Source of the DNA: Stromatinia cepivora
Lineage: Eukaryota > Ascomycota > Leotiomycetes > Helotiales > Sclerotiniaceae
NCBI GenBank assembly: GCA_014898415.1
Contig: RCTD01000001.1
Coordinates: forward strand, 2,170,001 to 2,234,000
Length of the DNA: 64,000 nucleotides
Direction of reading: 5' to 3'
Shown here: in pieces, positions 48,501-59,354 of the stretch
How positions within the stretch are numbered: the stretch's first letter is position 1
Layout of the letters: the number at the start of each line of letters is the position of its first letter
Notes under the pieces: model-generated
Databases searched by the model: none
Seen by the model: only the letters and a program-made list of their open reading frames with translations
Told to the model about the DNA's origin: nothing
Translations under genes and position numbers: made by a program

Positions 48501-48625
48501 ATTTGAAAAAGAAGCCCAGTCGGTTCAGGATGAATGGATTGCATTTCTGGAAAAGGAAAAATGGCAATCCACCAATGCCAGCTGGGACACCTGACAAGCG
48601 GGATTCTGACGGCACCGAAGGGTGA
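45589..48625 (+). CDS. pdeH: High-affinity cAMP phosphodiesterase (PDE, class I)
   Basis: Hydrolyses cAMP to AMP and so damps protein kinase A signalling. Exons 45589-45784, 45860-46744, 46809-47404 and 47456-48625 join in consistent phases to 948 residues. The start is the ATG at 45589 (MDYAACNIVYVDR), a family-typical N-terminus. Residues up to about 360 form the fungal regulatory part. The HD-type catalytic domain follows: YHNFRH at 380-385, the metal site IGHDVGHPGVNN near 438, the ATD helix, and KCADISNV near 553, then FMNMFAIPLF. The last 330 residues are Ser/Thr/Asn-rich and disordered, with a basic end (KKPSRFRMNGLHFWKRK). All metal-binding His and Asp residues of the class are present. 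In plant-pathogenic fungi the homologue affects growth and infection through cAMP levels; that is knowledge of the family. The long upstream spacer suggests a complex promoter. Confidence 0.93.
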
Positions 48626-49742
48626 TGCGAAAGAAAAGAGGAGAAGTAATACGAGAATGAAATACACAACTCGACGAATTCACTGACGATAATGTTTTGA
48701 GATGAAATTAAGATTTCGGTACGGCAATCGGGGGTGTTTTGTTCATTTTTTTTTTTGGGTTCTTGTTTGTATGATTATTATTTTTTGTACATTGTACACG
48801 ATGCGGTCTTTTTTTTTTTGAGGTATTTCATTTCTCATACCCGAAAAGGTAAACGAGAAACAACCTCTGTGTTTATGGGTTATTCAAAACAAAGACGGAA
48901 TTGGCGTTATTATTCTTCTTCTGGCATCGGAATGGAAGATGGATGGGTCGATTGCTCTAGATCCAACGGTGTGGATGGCGTTTTTATTTTATGGATGGAT
49001 TGATGCTGGATGCATGTAAGCATGGGTGCTATTGGGGAAATTGGAAGTGTGGGGAGAGGGGTTGATGGGGAACGTTTTATATCCAAGTTGGTAGGTGAAG
49101 GCAGGACTTTAGGGCTTTGAAGCCGGAGAAGAATTGCAATGCAATGGAAAGGGAAGGGAAGGTAGGGATGGGAATTTGTGCACTTGCAGCTGAAGTATGT
49201 ATGGTTTGGTGCTTGCTTGCTTGGCTTGATTTGGCTTGGGGTATATTTTTTTTTTTCTGGAGTGCAGCTAGCTCATGGAAAGTGAGGGGAGCGATCGATT
49301 CAATAGGAATCTATAGCGAGAAAAGGGGCTGTATACGCGATTGCATGTGCTGTCATAGCGAGTATATTAATTATAGGAAAGATGGAATGGTGTGGGGAAG
49401 AGAGGAGAAGAGAGATGGAAGTTGAAAGGAAGGAAGAAGGAAAGAAAGAAAGAAAGCAGCTGATTAACTTTCAATCAAAACTCATTTTTTAATGCTTGGC
49501 TTTGAATTAAAAGCGAGCAGAGAAATTAAATAAATAAGGAAAATAAATCAATCAAGCAAATCAAGCAAAGAATTCTTCTCTCAAGTATATTTAAATCATA
49601 TCTCAGATCTCAGATGTATTATATATCAAATGAGTGTATTTTAGTTCAAGTCATAGGATGGATATTTATCATATCATATCATAATCATAATCATAATCAT
49701 AATCTTACAATACAATTTCGTACAAGGCGAGGTAGTAAAGTT

Positions 49743-49796
49743 ATGTATGTATGTATGTATGTATGTATGTATGTATGTATGTATGTATGTATGTAT
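49743..49796. repeat. Tetranucleotide repeat (ATGT)13-14
   Basis: Thirteen to fourteen perfect ATGT units, followed about 8 bp later by a CTAC run. Confidence 0.95.
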
Positions 49797-49974
49797 TATC
49801 AAAACTACCTACCTACCTACCTATCTATTCTCTCTTCCTATAAATAGGTACTAAGATTTATTTATTTACAAACCAGTTTGCGATTGATTGATGTCAATTG
49901 CGAGTCTGAGTCCTAGTCTTAGTTTCCTACTGATCGATTAAATGAATGTATCAAACCATTTATTCTTATTACAC

Positions 49975-50074
49975 TCATTCATTCTCATTCATTCTTATTC
50001 ATTCTCATTCATTCTTATTCATTCTCATTCATTCTTATTCATTCTCATTCATTCTTATTCATTCTCATTCATTA
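49975..50074. repeat. 20-bp minisatellite, five copies
   Basis: Five near-perfect copies of a unit that alternates ATTCTCATTC and ATTCTTATTC. It lies about 200 bp from the stop codon of the vacuolar protease gene. Confidence 0.9.
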
Positions 50075-50276
50075 ATAATAATACCATTTCATCTCATCTC
50101 ATCTCGATCCATTCCATCTCTCAATCAATCATAAACAAACAAGCCAACCCCAGCGCCAGCGAGAAATTATCTCTCCCTCTCCTTCCCCCCACCCCCACCA
50201 TTCTCCTCAATCATGTCGCAGATCGAAAGAGAAAGAAACAAAAAAACATATAATCACAATCTCAACCCCCATAAAA

Positions 50277-53200
50277 CTAAACAACAAACCTCTTACTTCC
50301 CTCCACCAACCCATCCATCAACTTAACCACACTAGTCCACTGCGGACTAAATCTCTGCGCTTCATCCAACGCCGGAATAACACCCCTCTTATTAGCATCA
50401 CTCCACAAACAAACTACTCTTCCACTTCTTCCCTCCTCTCCCGGTTTCATATCCTCTCCTACCGCCCACTCAACATCAACAACCCATTCTTTATTCCAAT
50501 CTCGATGCCATAGTTTAATTTGATCACTTCCACTATCAGGTACATCATCCCATCTTTCTTCGGTTTTGGCTCCACCGTGAACTTTGAATTCCGAAAAGGG
50601 GTCATCGAAACGGAGGATACAGGCGCGGGTTTCGACACCCGAAATACGGAATGTGGCTTTGTTTTCGTTGGGGACGCGTGAGACGTTATAGCTGAGCCAG
50701 TCACTATAGCCTTTTTCGGGTGGAACACCTTCAACTACATTATCTACCACTTGAGGAGGTATGCCTTCATAAGAGCAGAAAGAGAGACCTGAGCGAATTC
50801 GTGGATTTTCCTCGCAATTTATAGTTTGTCCTGCCGCGCTTGGGATATTTGCAATAATATCGCGGATATATTGTTCGATTCCTACGAGTGTGACTCTATT
50901 GACGCCAGTGTCGAGATCGACAGTTTGTTGGAAATATGCTTTGTATCGATTATTAGCCGAAAATGGGAAAGCAACCAGATTGTAGATGAGAGTTCCAATG
51001 AAGACCAAGAAGAAGAAAGTTGGCATATGATGCGTTAAGCGGTGGATGAATGGTGTCACTGGGAGAAGAAGTAGGATGGAGAATACGGCGACCAATAGAT
51101 ATGGTACAAAAAGTGGACTACCATCCGTTCCAGTTTGGTGTAGAGCAGCTACGAGGAAAAGACCAACTTGCCCAACAACAATTAGTATGAATGGACCAAC
51201 AAGGAGGTACTGAACTAGCCAAGTCCATATAGGTAATTTGGCAGACCACTCCTGTTCACCTCCGTAAGGATGCTTCTTGTGACCGTTCTTATCATCATGA
51301 TCAGCCGGTCCGTCATATGATTCAGGAACAACTTGACGATATCGATTAGCAAATGTGGTGCTGACTGAAGAGCGGTGACTTGGTTGTCCACCTCCAATTA
51401 GTGGAGTTGTTTCATGAGGAAATGCTGTTGCGTTCGCGGCCTCTTCTGGGTCTTCTTCTTCTGCTTCGCCGTCGGCATTAGCCTCATCAGCCCCATTGGC
51501 TCCATCCGTACCCATCACGGCTTGATGGTGGTGGTCTTGATTACCACTATGGTCATTTTGAGAATTCTCGACATAGGTGGATTTCCGAGGTAGCGCAAAT
51601 TGTTCACAAATAGCGATCAAGGTAGCAAGGAAGATTGCAGCTTCGTAAAACACAAACAAGTAACCACCGCTTATCTTGAAACGATCCTCGAATACTGTAG
51701 CAACGACAAGGAGAATCCAACCGAATACGAACATCCACATGAATGCATATCCTCTTTGAAGTGCGGAAGGTCTGACGAAATTGCAACCAGCCATGATGAA
51801 CCAAAATACCGAAAAGAACAGAGTTGCCGACATACTCCATACTGCGTATGGAGAAGAGTAGATAATCATAGGATTAATCTTATTAATTAGCGATGCGCAA
51901 GCAAAGGTGATGGCACTAGTAATGATAAGAGTGATAGGAAAGCGGAAAGCTCCACGCCATCCGCCAAGAGAAATAGGCTCGTCTTCAGGATTTTTAGGGT
52001 TGATAGATCCAGCGAAGAAGTAGAATTTTTCTTGTCGGTTAAGAAGATATGAGACGGCAAAGAGAATTAACGGGGATGCAATGAGTAGAGTTAGTGACCA
52101 AGCGAAGAGAGTTCTCAATCCGAACACTGCAAAAACAGTGCCAAATATATCAAACCAAACACCATCTGAACCTTTTCCATTGCTAACCTTTCCAATTTTA
52201 TCGTCACTACGTGGTCCCACAAATTTATTGCTAGTATCCCGAGTGAGTGATCGAGTAGTGGCTACAGAAGCAGATAACATGTGCCACAGTGAATCTATCG
52301 AGGTGTGTTTAGCATCATCTTGTTCGGTATGATATTGAGATCTAGGTTGCCAAAAAGCAACGTCTAGTCCACGATAGCCCTCCGCTCGAAATACGACATA
52401 ATCGGTCTCACTCCTCACAAATCCTGATGAGAAACCGTCCGAACTGACAACGGTTCCAAAAGGATGTTTGGCATGAGCATAAGCTCGGGTGACCTCAGTA
52501 TCTGTACTTCGGAATAAAGTAGCTCTACCACCAGCTCCGGCGCCTTCCAAATTTAGGAAAGTGTGAACAAATTTTGCCATTGGGTGGGACAAAAACGCCT
52601 TTGCACCATATAAACCGTCCTCTTCACCATTATTGAATAGCGCGACAAAGCCTTTTTGTGGCCGGTTCTCCGGTGTTGTGAAATAACGGATCAATTGAAG
52701 TGCGGTAACAACTCCTACTCCATCGTCTGTAGCTCCAAAACCCGTCGAGACACTGTCGAAATGGGCATTGACCATTACACCGCCTCTGCCATGCATTTTC
52801 CCTTTGGAATTAACAGAACCAGTTTTCCACCATTCACCTTCTTCATCATCGCGTCCTCGGACATAACATATGATATTACTTCCTTCGAAGTATGTGCTTA
52901 TCCCAAGCTTTCGGCCTTTGACACCAATGCTTGTGAGGGCATTGCTGGAATAATTTGAACGTAAATCGTTGAATACTGTAACAGCAGGCGATACTTTACG
53001 TGTTCGCAGATCCTCATGGTATTCTACAGAATCGTCATTAAAGTTGTTAGGGCTTGACATCGACCCCGGAACGTCCTCGTCGAAATCGGACTCGAGTTGA
53101 ACGTCGGAGGTATCAATAGTCTCATTCTCTGTGGTATACTGAATCTGATTATGATCGAGTATCTCGTCAATTCTCTTCAATAGCCAATTTCGCACATCGT

Positions 53201-53420
53201 CATTTTTGCGACTATTGAAAGGGTGATAACCATCGCTCAAGCTTTGGAGGTCAAGCCATGCTTCCGTAAGATTGAGGCCATTGTAAAGAGTAGGATCATC
53301 AGGAGCAGAAGGTACAGTCTCGTGAATAATGAGTAGAGGTATGAAAATACCCAAGTAAACTATGACGGTTACCAATGTAACCGCCATGGGAACAAACGCA
53401 GATGGGTTATAGCATTTCAT
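50277..53420 (-). CDS. PFF1: Vacuolar membrane zinc protease (M28 family, Pff1-like)
   Basis: Vacuolar multi-pass membrane aminopeptidase of the Pff1 type. One exon, ATG at 53420, 1047 residues, a normal length. It begins with a membrane anchor (FVPMAVTLVTVIVYLGIFIPLLII). The lumenal M28 peptidase domain follows: VNAHFDSVSTGFGATDDGVG (about residues 215-235, first His and bridging Asp), NNGEEDGLYG (catalytic Glu pair near 265), LEGAGAGGRATLF, and SETDYVVF with YHTEQDD (further ligands). Then come at least eight more hydrophobic helices (LFAWSLTLLIASPLILF and others). An acidic, Gly/Asp/His-rich loop (about residues 640-700) separates two helix groups. The C-terminal domain is lumenal and Cys-containing (CEENPRIRSGLSFCSYEG). 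All expected zinc residues appear present. It converges on the phosphodiesterase gene. Confidence 0.93.
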   Translation of the reverse strand: MKCYNPSAFVPMAVTLVTVIVYLGIFIPLLIIHETVPSAPDDPTLYNGLNLTEAWLDLQSLSDGYHPFNSRKNDDVRNWLLKRIDEILDHNQIQYTTENETIDTSDVQLESDFDEDVPGSMSSPNNFNDDSVEYHEDLRTRKVSPAVTVFNDLRSNYSSNALTSIGVKGRKLGISTYFEGSNIICYVRGRDDEEGEWWKTGSVNSKGKMHGRGGVMVNAHFDSVSTGFGATDDGVGVVTALQLIRYFTTPENRPQKGFVALFNNGEEDGLYGAKAFLSHPMAKFVHTFLNLEGAGAGGRATLFRSTDTEVTRAYAHAKHPFGTVVSSDGFSSGFVRSETDYVVFRAEGYRGLDVAFWQPRSQYHTEQDDAKHTSIDSLWHMLSASVATTRSLTRDTSNKFVGPRSDDKIGKVSNGKGSDGVWFDIFGTVFAVFGLRTLFAWSLTLLIASPLILFAVSYLLNRQEKFYFFAGSINPKNPEDEPISLGGWRGAFRFPITLIITSAITFACASLINKINPMIIYSSPYAVWSMSATLFFSVFWFIMAGCNFVRPSALQRGYAFMWMFVFGWILLVVATVFEDRFKISGGYLFVFYEAAIFLATLIAICEQFALPRKSTYVENSQNDHSGNQDHHHQAVMGTDGANGADEANADGEAEEEDPEEAANATAFPHETTPLIGGGQPSHRSSVSTTFANRYRQVVPESYDGPADHDDKNGHKKHPYGGEQEWSAKLPIWTWLVQYLLVGPFILIVVGQVGLFLVAALHQTGTDGSPLFVPYLLVAVFSILLLLPVTPFIHRLTHHMPTFFFLVFIGTLIYNLVAFPFSANNRYKAYFQQTVDLDTGVNRVTLVGIEQYIRDIIANIPSAAGQTINCEENPRIRSGLSFCSYEGIPPQVVDNVVEGVPPEKGYSDWLSYNVSRVPNENKATFRISGVETRACILRFDDPFSEFKVHGGAKTEERWDDVPDSGSDQIKLWHRDWNKEWVVDVEWAVGEDMKPGEEGRSGRVVCLWSDANKRGVIPALDEAQRFSPQWTSVVKLMDGLVEGSKRFVV

Positions 53421-54429
53421 GGTGAGTCGTATTGAGAAGAATGATAGGTTTTAGGATCGCTTTGTATCAAGAATTAAAAAGAACCATTCAAACCAGCCAT
53501 GTTAGGTTATCGCAATTGAGGGTTCGAGCTGTAGGTATGTACAAATGTTCTGTAACTTTGATGCTCATGTAAAGAAAGAGTTGAAGACTGATGCAATGTG
53601 CAACGATGTTGAATGATTGAATTGATTCGTTCCAAGCTTACCTAGGTACTGTACCTACTGCATGTGCCTATCTAACCTTATGGTAGGCGCGGGGCGGAAC
53701 GGACCAGAGTTTTACCGGCATGTCACCTAATTTTATAGCCCATAAATGCATGTAGGTAAGATTATACCGTCCGACTCTATTAAGCTTTTACCATCGCAAC
53801 TTCCAGATATCCACGATACACCACATAGCTTTAATAGAGTTAGTTGTACACAAAGAATAAAGTTATTCCTGCGTGTAATCTTCATATTACTGTGCTCCGT
53901 TGTACTATAACAAGAAGAAATGGATCTTTGTTATTCCTTTGCGATAATCCTTGAGCATCATCATCATCATCATGATTTCGAGGAGCATGAAGAGCATTCA
54001 TTTTAGAACCCATCTGTATTACTAAACTCCGGCAAATGCAATCCTCTTCTATGCCTCAAGTAAGGTAATATACGAAGATGAATCATGGTATGCATCGTTG
54101 TTGTGTATTGCATTCCTGCTTAATTTCTAGTTTGCTCGTTCCTTGCCTCCTTCCTGTCGTCTACCTGCGTTGCCAACCTGCTCATTCCTTCATCTATAGC
54201 ATGGCAATATATCTATCCTTTAGGACGCTCTTCACGTGGTGCGGATTCGTCATCTACGAGTTGCATCTGAGCGCTTTCTTCCATATGATCAAGGAGCTAT
54301 AATTCATTCTTCATATCTGAGCGGGAAACTTTTCCGAATTTCGATTTAGTCCCAATCTTCCTACCTTATCTTCAGAAGGACCTTGTCCCGATGTAATACC
54401 GCATTTTCATATGAAACCTATTGAGATTT
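53421..54429. other. Intergenic region, no gene seen
   Basis: Upstream space of the vacuolar protease gene and 3' space of the next minus-strand gene. It contains a short ATC triplet run (about 53955). The open frame 54078-54302 (+) has a hydrophobic look but lacks any other support. Confidence 0.5.
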
Positions 54430-55981
54430 CTACTCGCCCTTATCCACATGCGAAACAAACCTTCCTATCAACCGCTTCCCATAATCCCACCACCCCATCT
54501 TCACATCACCCCTCCTCCTCCCAGGACTCACAAAATGAAAATCATCAACCTTTTCATACGCCCCAGGCCCCAAATCCCCACTCCACCAATGTCCCCAATT
54601 CGTCCTCCCTTTCCTCCTCGTCTCAACCAAATACCACACCTTCCCATCCTCCTCCCTCGAATCCCACACTGCTTCCACCGGCCATCTATGTCCCCCATCC
54701 AACGGTATATCATCCTTCCAAAAAGAATCAATAAAAGTCCTCTCGATCCAACGCAACACCATATCAAAATAAATCAACAAAGGTAATTTCTGAACAAACC
54801 ACCGCCGCCACGACACATTCTTCGCTTTCCATTTTCTCTGCATTTCATCCAAATTGTGTATATCTTCCGAGATACCAGTAGGTCCAGGTATCTTATGCCA
54901 TGCCATTGGTCTATACCATCCTTGCATAGGTCTCTCTCTTTTTTTTGTCGAACCCGGGTCACTTCGCCAGTAAAGCCCATAATTCATTAATATCTCACTC
55001 ATAAGCAACTCAGTACTTTCCCTCGTGTCGAGATCTCTCCTAAGTCGTTTTTGTTCGTCAGGAGGGAGCGAGGTTATATTCACAAGAGGACCGAGTTTTC
55101 CACTATTTACTGTATTTAAGAAACGCCGGAATAATCGTTGGGTACTGTTTTGGAGTCAGTATATAAGTATATTCCCGCATTCCAAATACAACATCAACCT
55201 CCAACCATACTCTTAACTTTTCAAGGAAAAAACTCACCCACGAGAATAATTCTTCCAATACCCATTTACCTGCAACGGCGCCAAAACAGCCATATTAGGA
55301 AACGCCAAATTCAATAATCCTTCATGCCAATGTTTAACATGTTTACTCGTTCCAAACAGAAATGTTTCAGGTGTCATCAGATCTCTCAGCTCGTGATAGT
55401 ATGAAACGATATTATCCCCATATCCTAGACCTTGCATGAAGAGTTGTTCAATTGTGTTTAGCCCGCGTGGAAAATGGAAATATATAGCGTTACTATTGAT
55501 TTCGAATTTTTCTCCTGGAGATTGATTAGTTTGGTTCTTTTCGGTACAATGATATGATATGATTGATGTCCATGATAAACCAACCCAAACGCAGCTCCAT
55601 CAAAACAAAACAAAACAAAACATCACTCGAAAAAAAAACCCCAAATTGAAAAAAGGAAAACCTACTTAAAACCTCCACCCAACACTGAAACAAAACCAAC
55701 TGACACAACCCCTTCAACCCCTTCGCATCATAAGAAGAATCCAAGCTCCACTTCCTCCTCTTCCCCCCTTTCCAATTCCTATTCCCCAACCCCCCAACCC
55801 CCACACAAACCGCACGATCAATAACCAAACTCTCAATACCCCGAATAGATCGTACTTGTTGAGCGTACGACGCGGACGCTTTCCAATGCACGGTTAATTT
55901 ATCCCATATCCGTATCATCTGTCGCACGCGTTGCAGGTCTGAGCGACGCGGGGTGTGCGTTAGGGAGGGTGCTTCTTGCAT
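54430..55981 (-). CDS. Uncharacterised protein, three exons, perhaps SRR1-like
   Basis: Exons 55981-55666, 55514-55238 and 55144-54430, with consistent phases (1 and 2) and GT...AG introns, give 435 residues. The ATG at 55981 begins MQEAPSLTHTPRRSDLQRV. Residues 25-105 read as an alpha/beta segment with WKASASYAQQ, IESLVIDRAVCVGVGGLG and a helix KGLCQLVLFQCWVEVL, a layout recalling SRR1-like proteins, though key motifs are not certain. The middle exon includes YHELRDLMTPETFLFGTSKHVKHWHEG and FPNMAVLAPLQVNGYW. The C-terminal half is rich in Trp and charged residues (WRRWFVQKLPLLIYFDMVLRWIE). There is no signal peptide or membrane helix. A Pro-containing poly-GG run in exon 1 and an Arg-rich end are the only oddities. 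Confidence 0.6.
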
Positions 55982-57023
55982 GGTGGACGGATTTCGATTT
56001 GGATTTCGATTTGGATTTCGATTTGGATTTCGATTTGGATGCTTTTGTTTGGGGTTAGAACGAATTTGGGCTGGTAGGCTGATATTACTCAGATTGTTTT
56101 CTGGGTGTGAGGTGAAGTGAGATTTAGAAATCGATGAGATGCGATCAAACTACAAAGGTTTGCGATTCATTCGAATTCCGAGGACTAGAGCGACAAAGAA
56201 AGACATAGGATAATTTGACCTAATGCGGCTACTACAAAGATATCTAGATAGCACTTCTTTGTCTAGAAATATAGAAAAAAAGTAATGAAAGACTAGAATT
56301 GAGTACAGCGCAAGGAATTGGATGAAAACAGAAACGAACAATTCAAACAATAGGGCCTCGAGTTAAAACGAAAAATACTCAGATTTGTATCAAGAGATGT
56401 TGTATTGGCAGTACTAAGAATTATATGAACAAACAACCACGAATGACGCAATATGCCATGTAAATATTCATAAAATTTTGATTTGTGTTCTATATTGTAG
56501 TTAGTAGCTTCACTCGCAATGAGAACCAAAATTCGATATCAGTACACGTATATCACCAATAGTCAAGCAGTAAGAATAATTTGAAAAGGGGGCAAAACAG
56601 TTTTATCATGTTGTTCTATACACTAACATGTGTCTTGTTTTGTGTGCGTATGTTCCATCTCATCTCACCCCCGTTCACCTCAATTCACCTCCGACTACCG
56701 CTATTCACCCCCTCCACACGTTGCTCGCTGACATCCCATCCCATGCCTATTCACTTCATCCACCCCACACCACTCTGAAACCTAATCATTACACGAAAAC
56801 AAAACCCGATAAGACGACCGCAAAGGAGAGTGAAAAAAGACGGTTCGAAAATGCATACAACGCTCCACGCCCGCCAGTAGCCTGCCAAACCACCAATTTC
56901 CAAGCCCATGGAATAAACACAAGAAAGAAAAATAAACTCCTCCCCTTTCCGTTCATTGAAATCCATCCGTCCAGTCCCTGAGGTTAAGAAGTTGAAGCCT
57001 TTGCTTTTGCTCCATGTACATTT
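55982..57023. other. Intergenic region, no gene seen
   Basis: It starts with a minisatellite that sits in the leader of the 54430-55981 gene. The remainder is AT-rich, with an uncoordinated C-rich open frame (56581-56981) that I take as chance. Confidence 0.55.
55989..56040. repeat. 12-bp minisatellite (GATTTCGATTTG)4
   Basis: A little over four copies of a 12-bp unit that itself contains GATTT twice. It lies 7 bp upstream of the start codon of the minus-strand gene ending at 55981, so it should be in that gene's leader or proximal promoter. Confidence 0.92.
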
Positions 57024-59354
57024 CTAATCTCTTCGTCGATCATGGTGGCTCGACGAACCGAAATCTGGTGGATCTTGATGGGGTTTCTTGGCTTTTGGCG
57101 TCTTGACATTGAATCGGGCTAGAAGTGCTAAGTGATCGCTGGGAAAATGGTAGTGTGGTAAACCGGGCACTGTTCTCATGTACTCTTCGTCTACAGGACC
57201 TAACAAATCCGTATTCTCGAGAGCATTGGTCGAGTACCAGATATGATCAATATGATCGGTAAAGCCGGGTGTGTAATTGGTCCATGTTAATTCTTGTGGA
57301 CCATCGGCTAGGTTTGTATAGGCGGATCGAAGGGAGAAAGGATGCTCAATTCCATCTCTCGTGAAATTTCCATATTGATAGTTACCGAGATCTGGATGAT
57401 CAGGGGCAACTCGTCCCGTGGCCAATAACTCGTACACACTGGAGTCTGCCGTAGAATTCAGGTCACCACAAACTATTAGCGGTATTTGGGTCTTGTTTGT
57501 ATATTCCATGGATGGTGCGGGCTCCGGGGCGATTTCCACAGGGGCATCCGAATTTGAATCGTCCGTAATGGTATATGCTTTTTTGTCTTTACATGGCGGG
57601 AATCGTTGATATTTCTCGGCGAATTTGCTTATGCTTTCCATCAAGATTGCGATTTGAATTAATTTAACATCAGCATACGCTGGATCCCAAAATATGTGTG
57701 CATTAGCAACAATAACGCGTGATCCGGTTAGGCGGTTCTCGAAGAAAGCCAGCACAGCAATATGATCCCTAGGCATGACACGATTGAAAATGTCATGTTG
57801 ATTTTTCATATCCGGTCTATTGATTGCGATATTGGCAAAATCGATAAGTTGCTTGTCAAGGAGAATGTATTTGTTGTTCTTATAAAATGTTGCGCAGCCA
57901 TCGACAGCCTTTGCAGCCAACTCGGACATAGTCTTGGCTCTTGACTTCGGCCACCATACACCTTTGTAGTCTTTGTATGCAAGTTTCACACTGAAAAATT
58001 CTCGGAAATTTTCAGCATCCACTTCCTGAAGGCACACAAAATCGGAATCCCGTTCCTCAATTTCGCGTAAAATCTCATGACGCCGATGCTCCCAGTCTAA
58101 AGCTTTGGACGGGACATAACCGTATTGGCCGGGACCCACGTAGTTATCACACAAAATGTTATAAGAGAACACAGTGAACCTCTCGACATCTGGGGCAACA
58201 GTTGTACCATTGAGTAGATCAACCATTTCTCTAGGAGCGGGAGGAGGAGGTACTTGGATGGGTTAGTCACGAGATACAGAGTGCAGATTTATCAACTTAC
58301 TTGGGGCTTCTTCTTTGAGAGTATGGATGAGAGCCTTAGTTCCCTTCTCCATGATCTCGCTCTTGATAGCGGGATCCATTTGTTTATTGCCCTCAATGCC
58401 TAACATCTCTAACTGGTAGAGTGATCCAAATGAACAAGGCAGCGTAGTGAGTTGGTTATCGAACAGTAGTAAATTCTTCAAATATACACACATGCCTAGT
58501 TCGGGGGGCAAAGTCTGCAATGCATTGCTTGAGGCATCTAAATGACGCAAGTGTCGCAATTGCCCGATGGCTGCAGGTAAAGAGGTGAGGGCGTTGGATG
58601 CTACGTATAACTCTTGGAGGAAAGTATACTGGAATACTTCGACTGATAATGCTCGAAGCCCAAGCCCACTCATGTCCAAATTATGCCAATCTTGACGCTT
58701 AATAGAACTGTCCGTATTCGAGGGTCTGTTTCGACTGGCATTCTCCGATTCTTCCTCAGCTGATGTCGTTGTGGGCTTGTCAACAGTATTCTGGGTGGCT
58801 TTGGTTCTAGCAAAGTAATGCGGGCCATGTTGTTTTGCTTTCTTTACTTCTGTGTACAATTCCATTTGCTTCTGCCAATGCTCATTGATTGGCGGCGCCT
58901 GACCACCATGTGTACTCGTCGTATGCCCATTTTGTAGGTTTGAAGCGAAAGTGGACGTCGAATTTTGCATGCCAACAGAGGGGAAATTCGCATGATGGTT
59001 GACCCCGTTAGAATTGTGTGCATTGTGGTCTTGTTGAATATTGGCGTGGTGTTGAGTATGCTGAGACTGATGTGAGGGAAAATGAGGATATTGCATCATG
59101 CTTGCCATGGCACCCCGTCCTGCGCCATTGACGCGGCCATGTTGCCCTTGCTGGTGGTTGAACATACCGTAAAGACCGTGGGCTGGAGATTGAGGATCAG
59201 GGGTTCGAGTGGGGGAGGGGGTATTGGTGTTAAAGGCAGATCGAATGTTATTTGGAGGTGTCCCAGTACGGATCAAATGTCTCGGATGGTGTGTGTTTTG
59301 AGGGTAATAATAGTTCCCAGCGCTCTGCTGTGTAAATCTGTAACCATCTGCCAT
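57024..59354 (-). CDS. CCR4: Ccr4 deadenylase (poly(A)-specific exonuclease)
   Basis: Catalytic subunit of the cytoplasmic CCR4-NOT complex, which shortens mRNA poly(A) tails. Exons 59354-58301 and 58252-57024 join in phase 1 across a 48-nt intron (gtaagt...aag) into 760 residues. The start is the ATG at 59354 (MADGYRFTQQS); an upstream in-frame TTG is not used. The N-terminus is Gln/His/Asn-rich and disordered. A leucine-rich repeat block (about residues 225-330, LYVASNALTSLP, LDASSNALQTLP, LLLFDNQLTTLP) binds the Pop2/Caf1 partner. The exonuclease-endonuclease-phosphatase domain starts near 370 (RFTVFSYNILCDNY) and shows all catalytic motifs: VCLQEVD (Glu near 428), IVCGDLNSTADS, TDHIDHIWYS and FPSDHLALLARF. 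The protein ends with a basic tail. Confidence 0.95.

Larger units (their letters stand above)
48626..50276. other. Convergent intergenic region rich in tandem repeats
   Basis: It lies between the ends of the phosphodiesterase (+) and the vacuolar protease (-). It contains T runs, GGAAG/GAAA runs, an ATCATA run, an ATGT repeat and a 20-bp minisatellite. Open frames at 49614-49847 and 49942-50253 are mostly translated repeat. No gene was seen. Confidence 0.7.

Noticed and set aside
49743..50074. Possible CRISPR-like array
   Set aside because: Repeats are contiguous with no spacers, and the host is a fungus.
49942..50253. Ile/His/Ser-rich repetitive ORFs
   Set aside because: Direct translation of the 20-bp minisatellite.
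56581..56981. Overlapping Pro/His/Thr-rich + strand ORFs
   Set aside because: C-rich chance frames with no domain and no consistent start.
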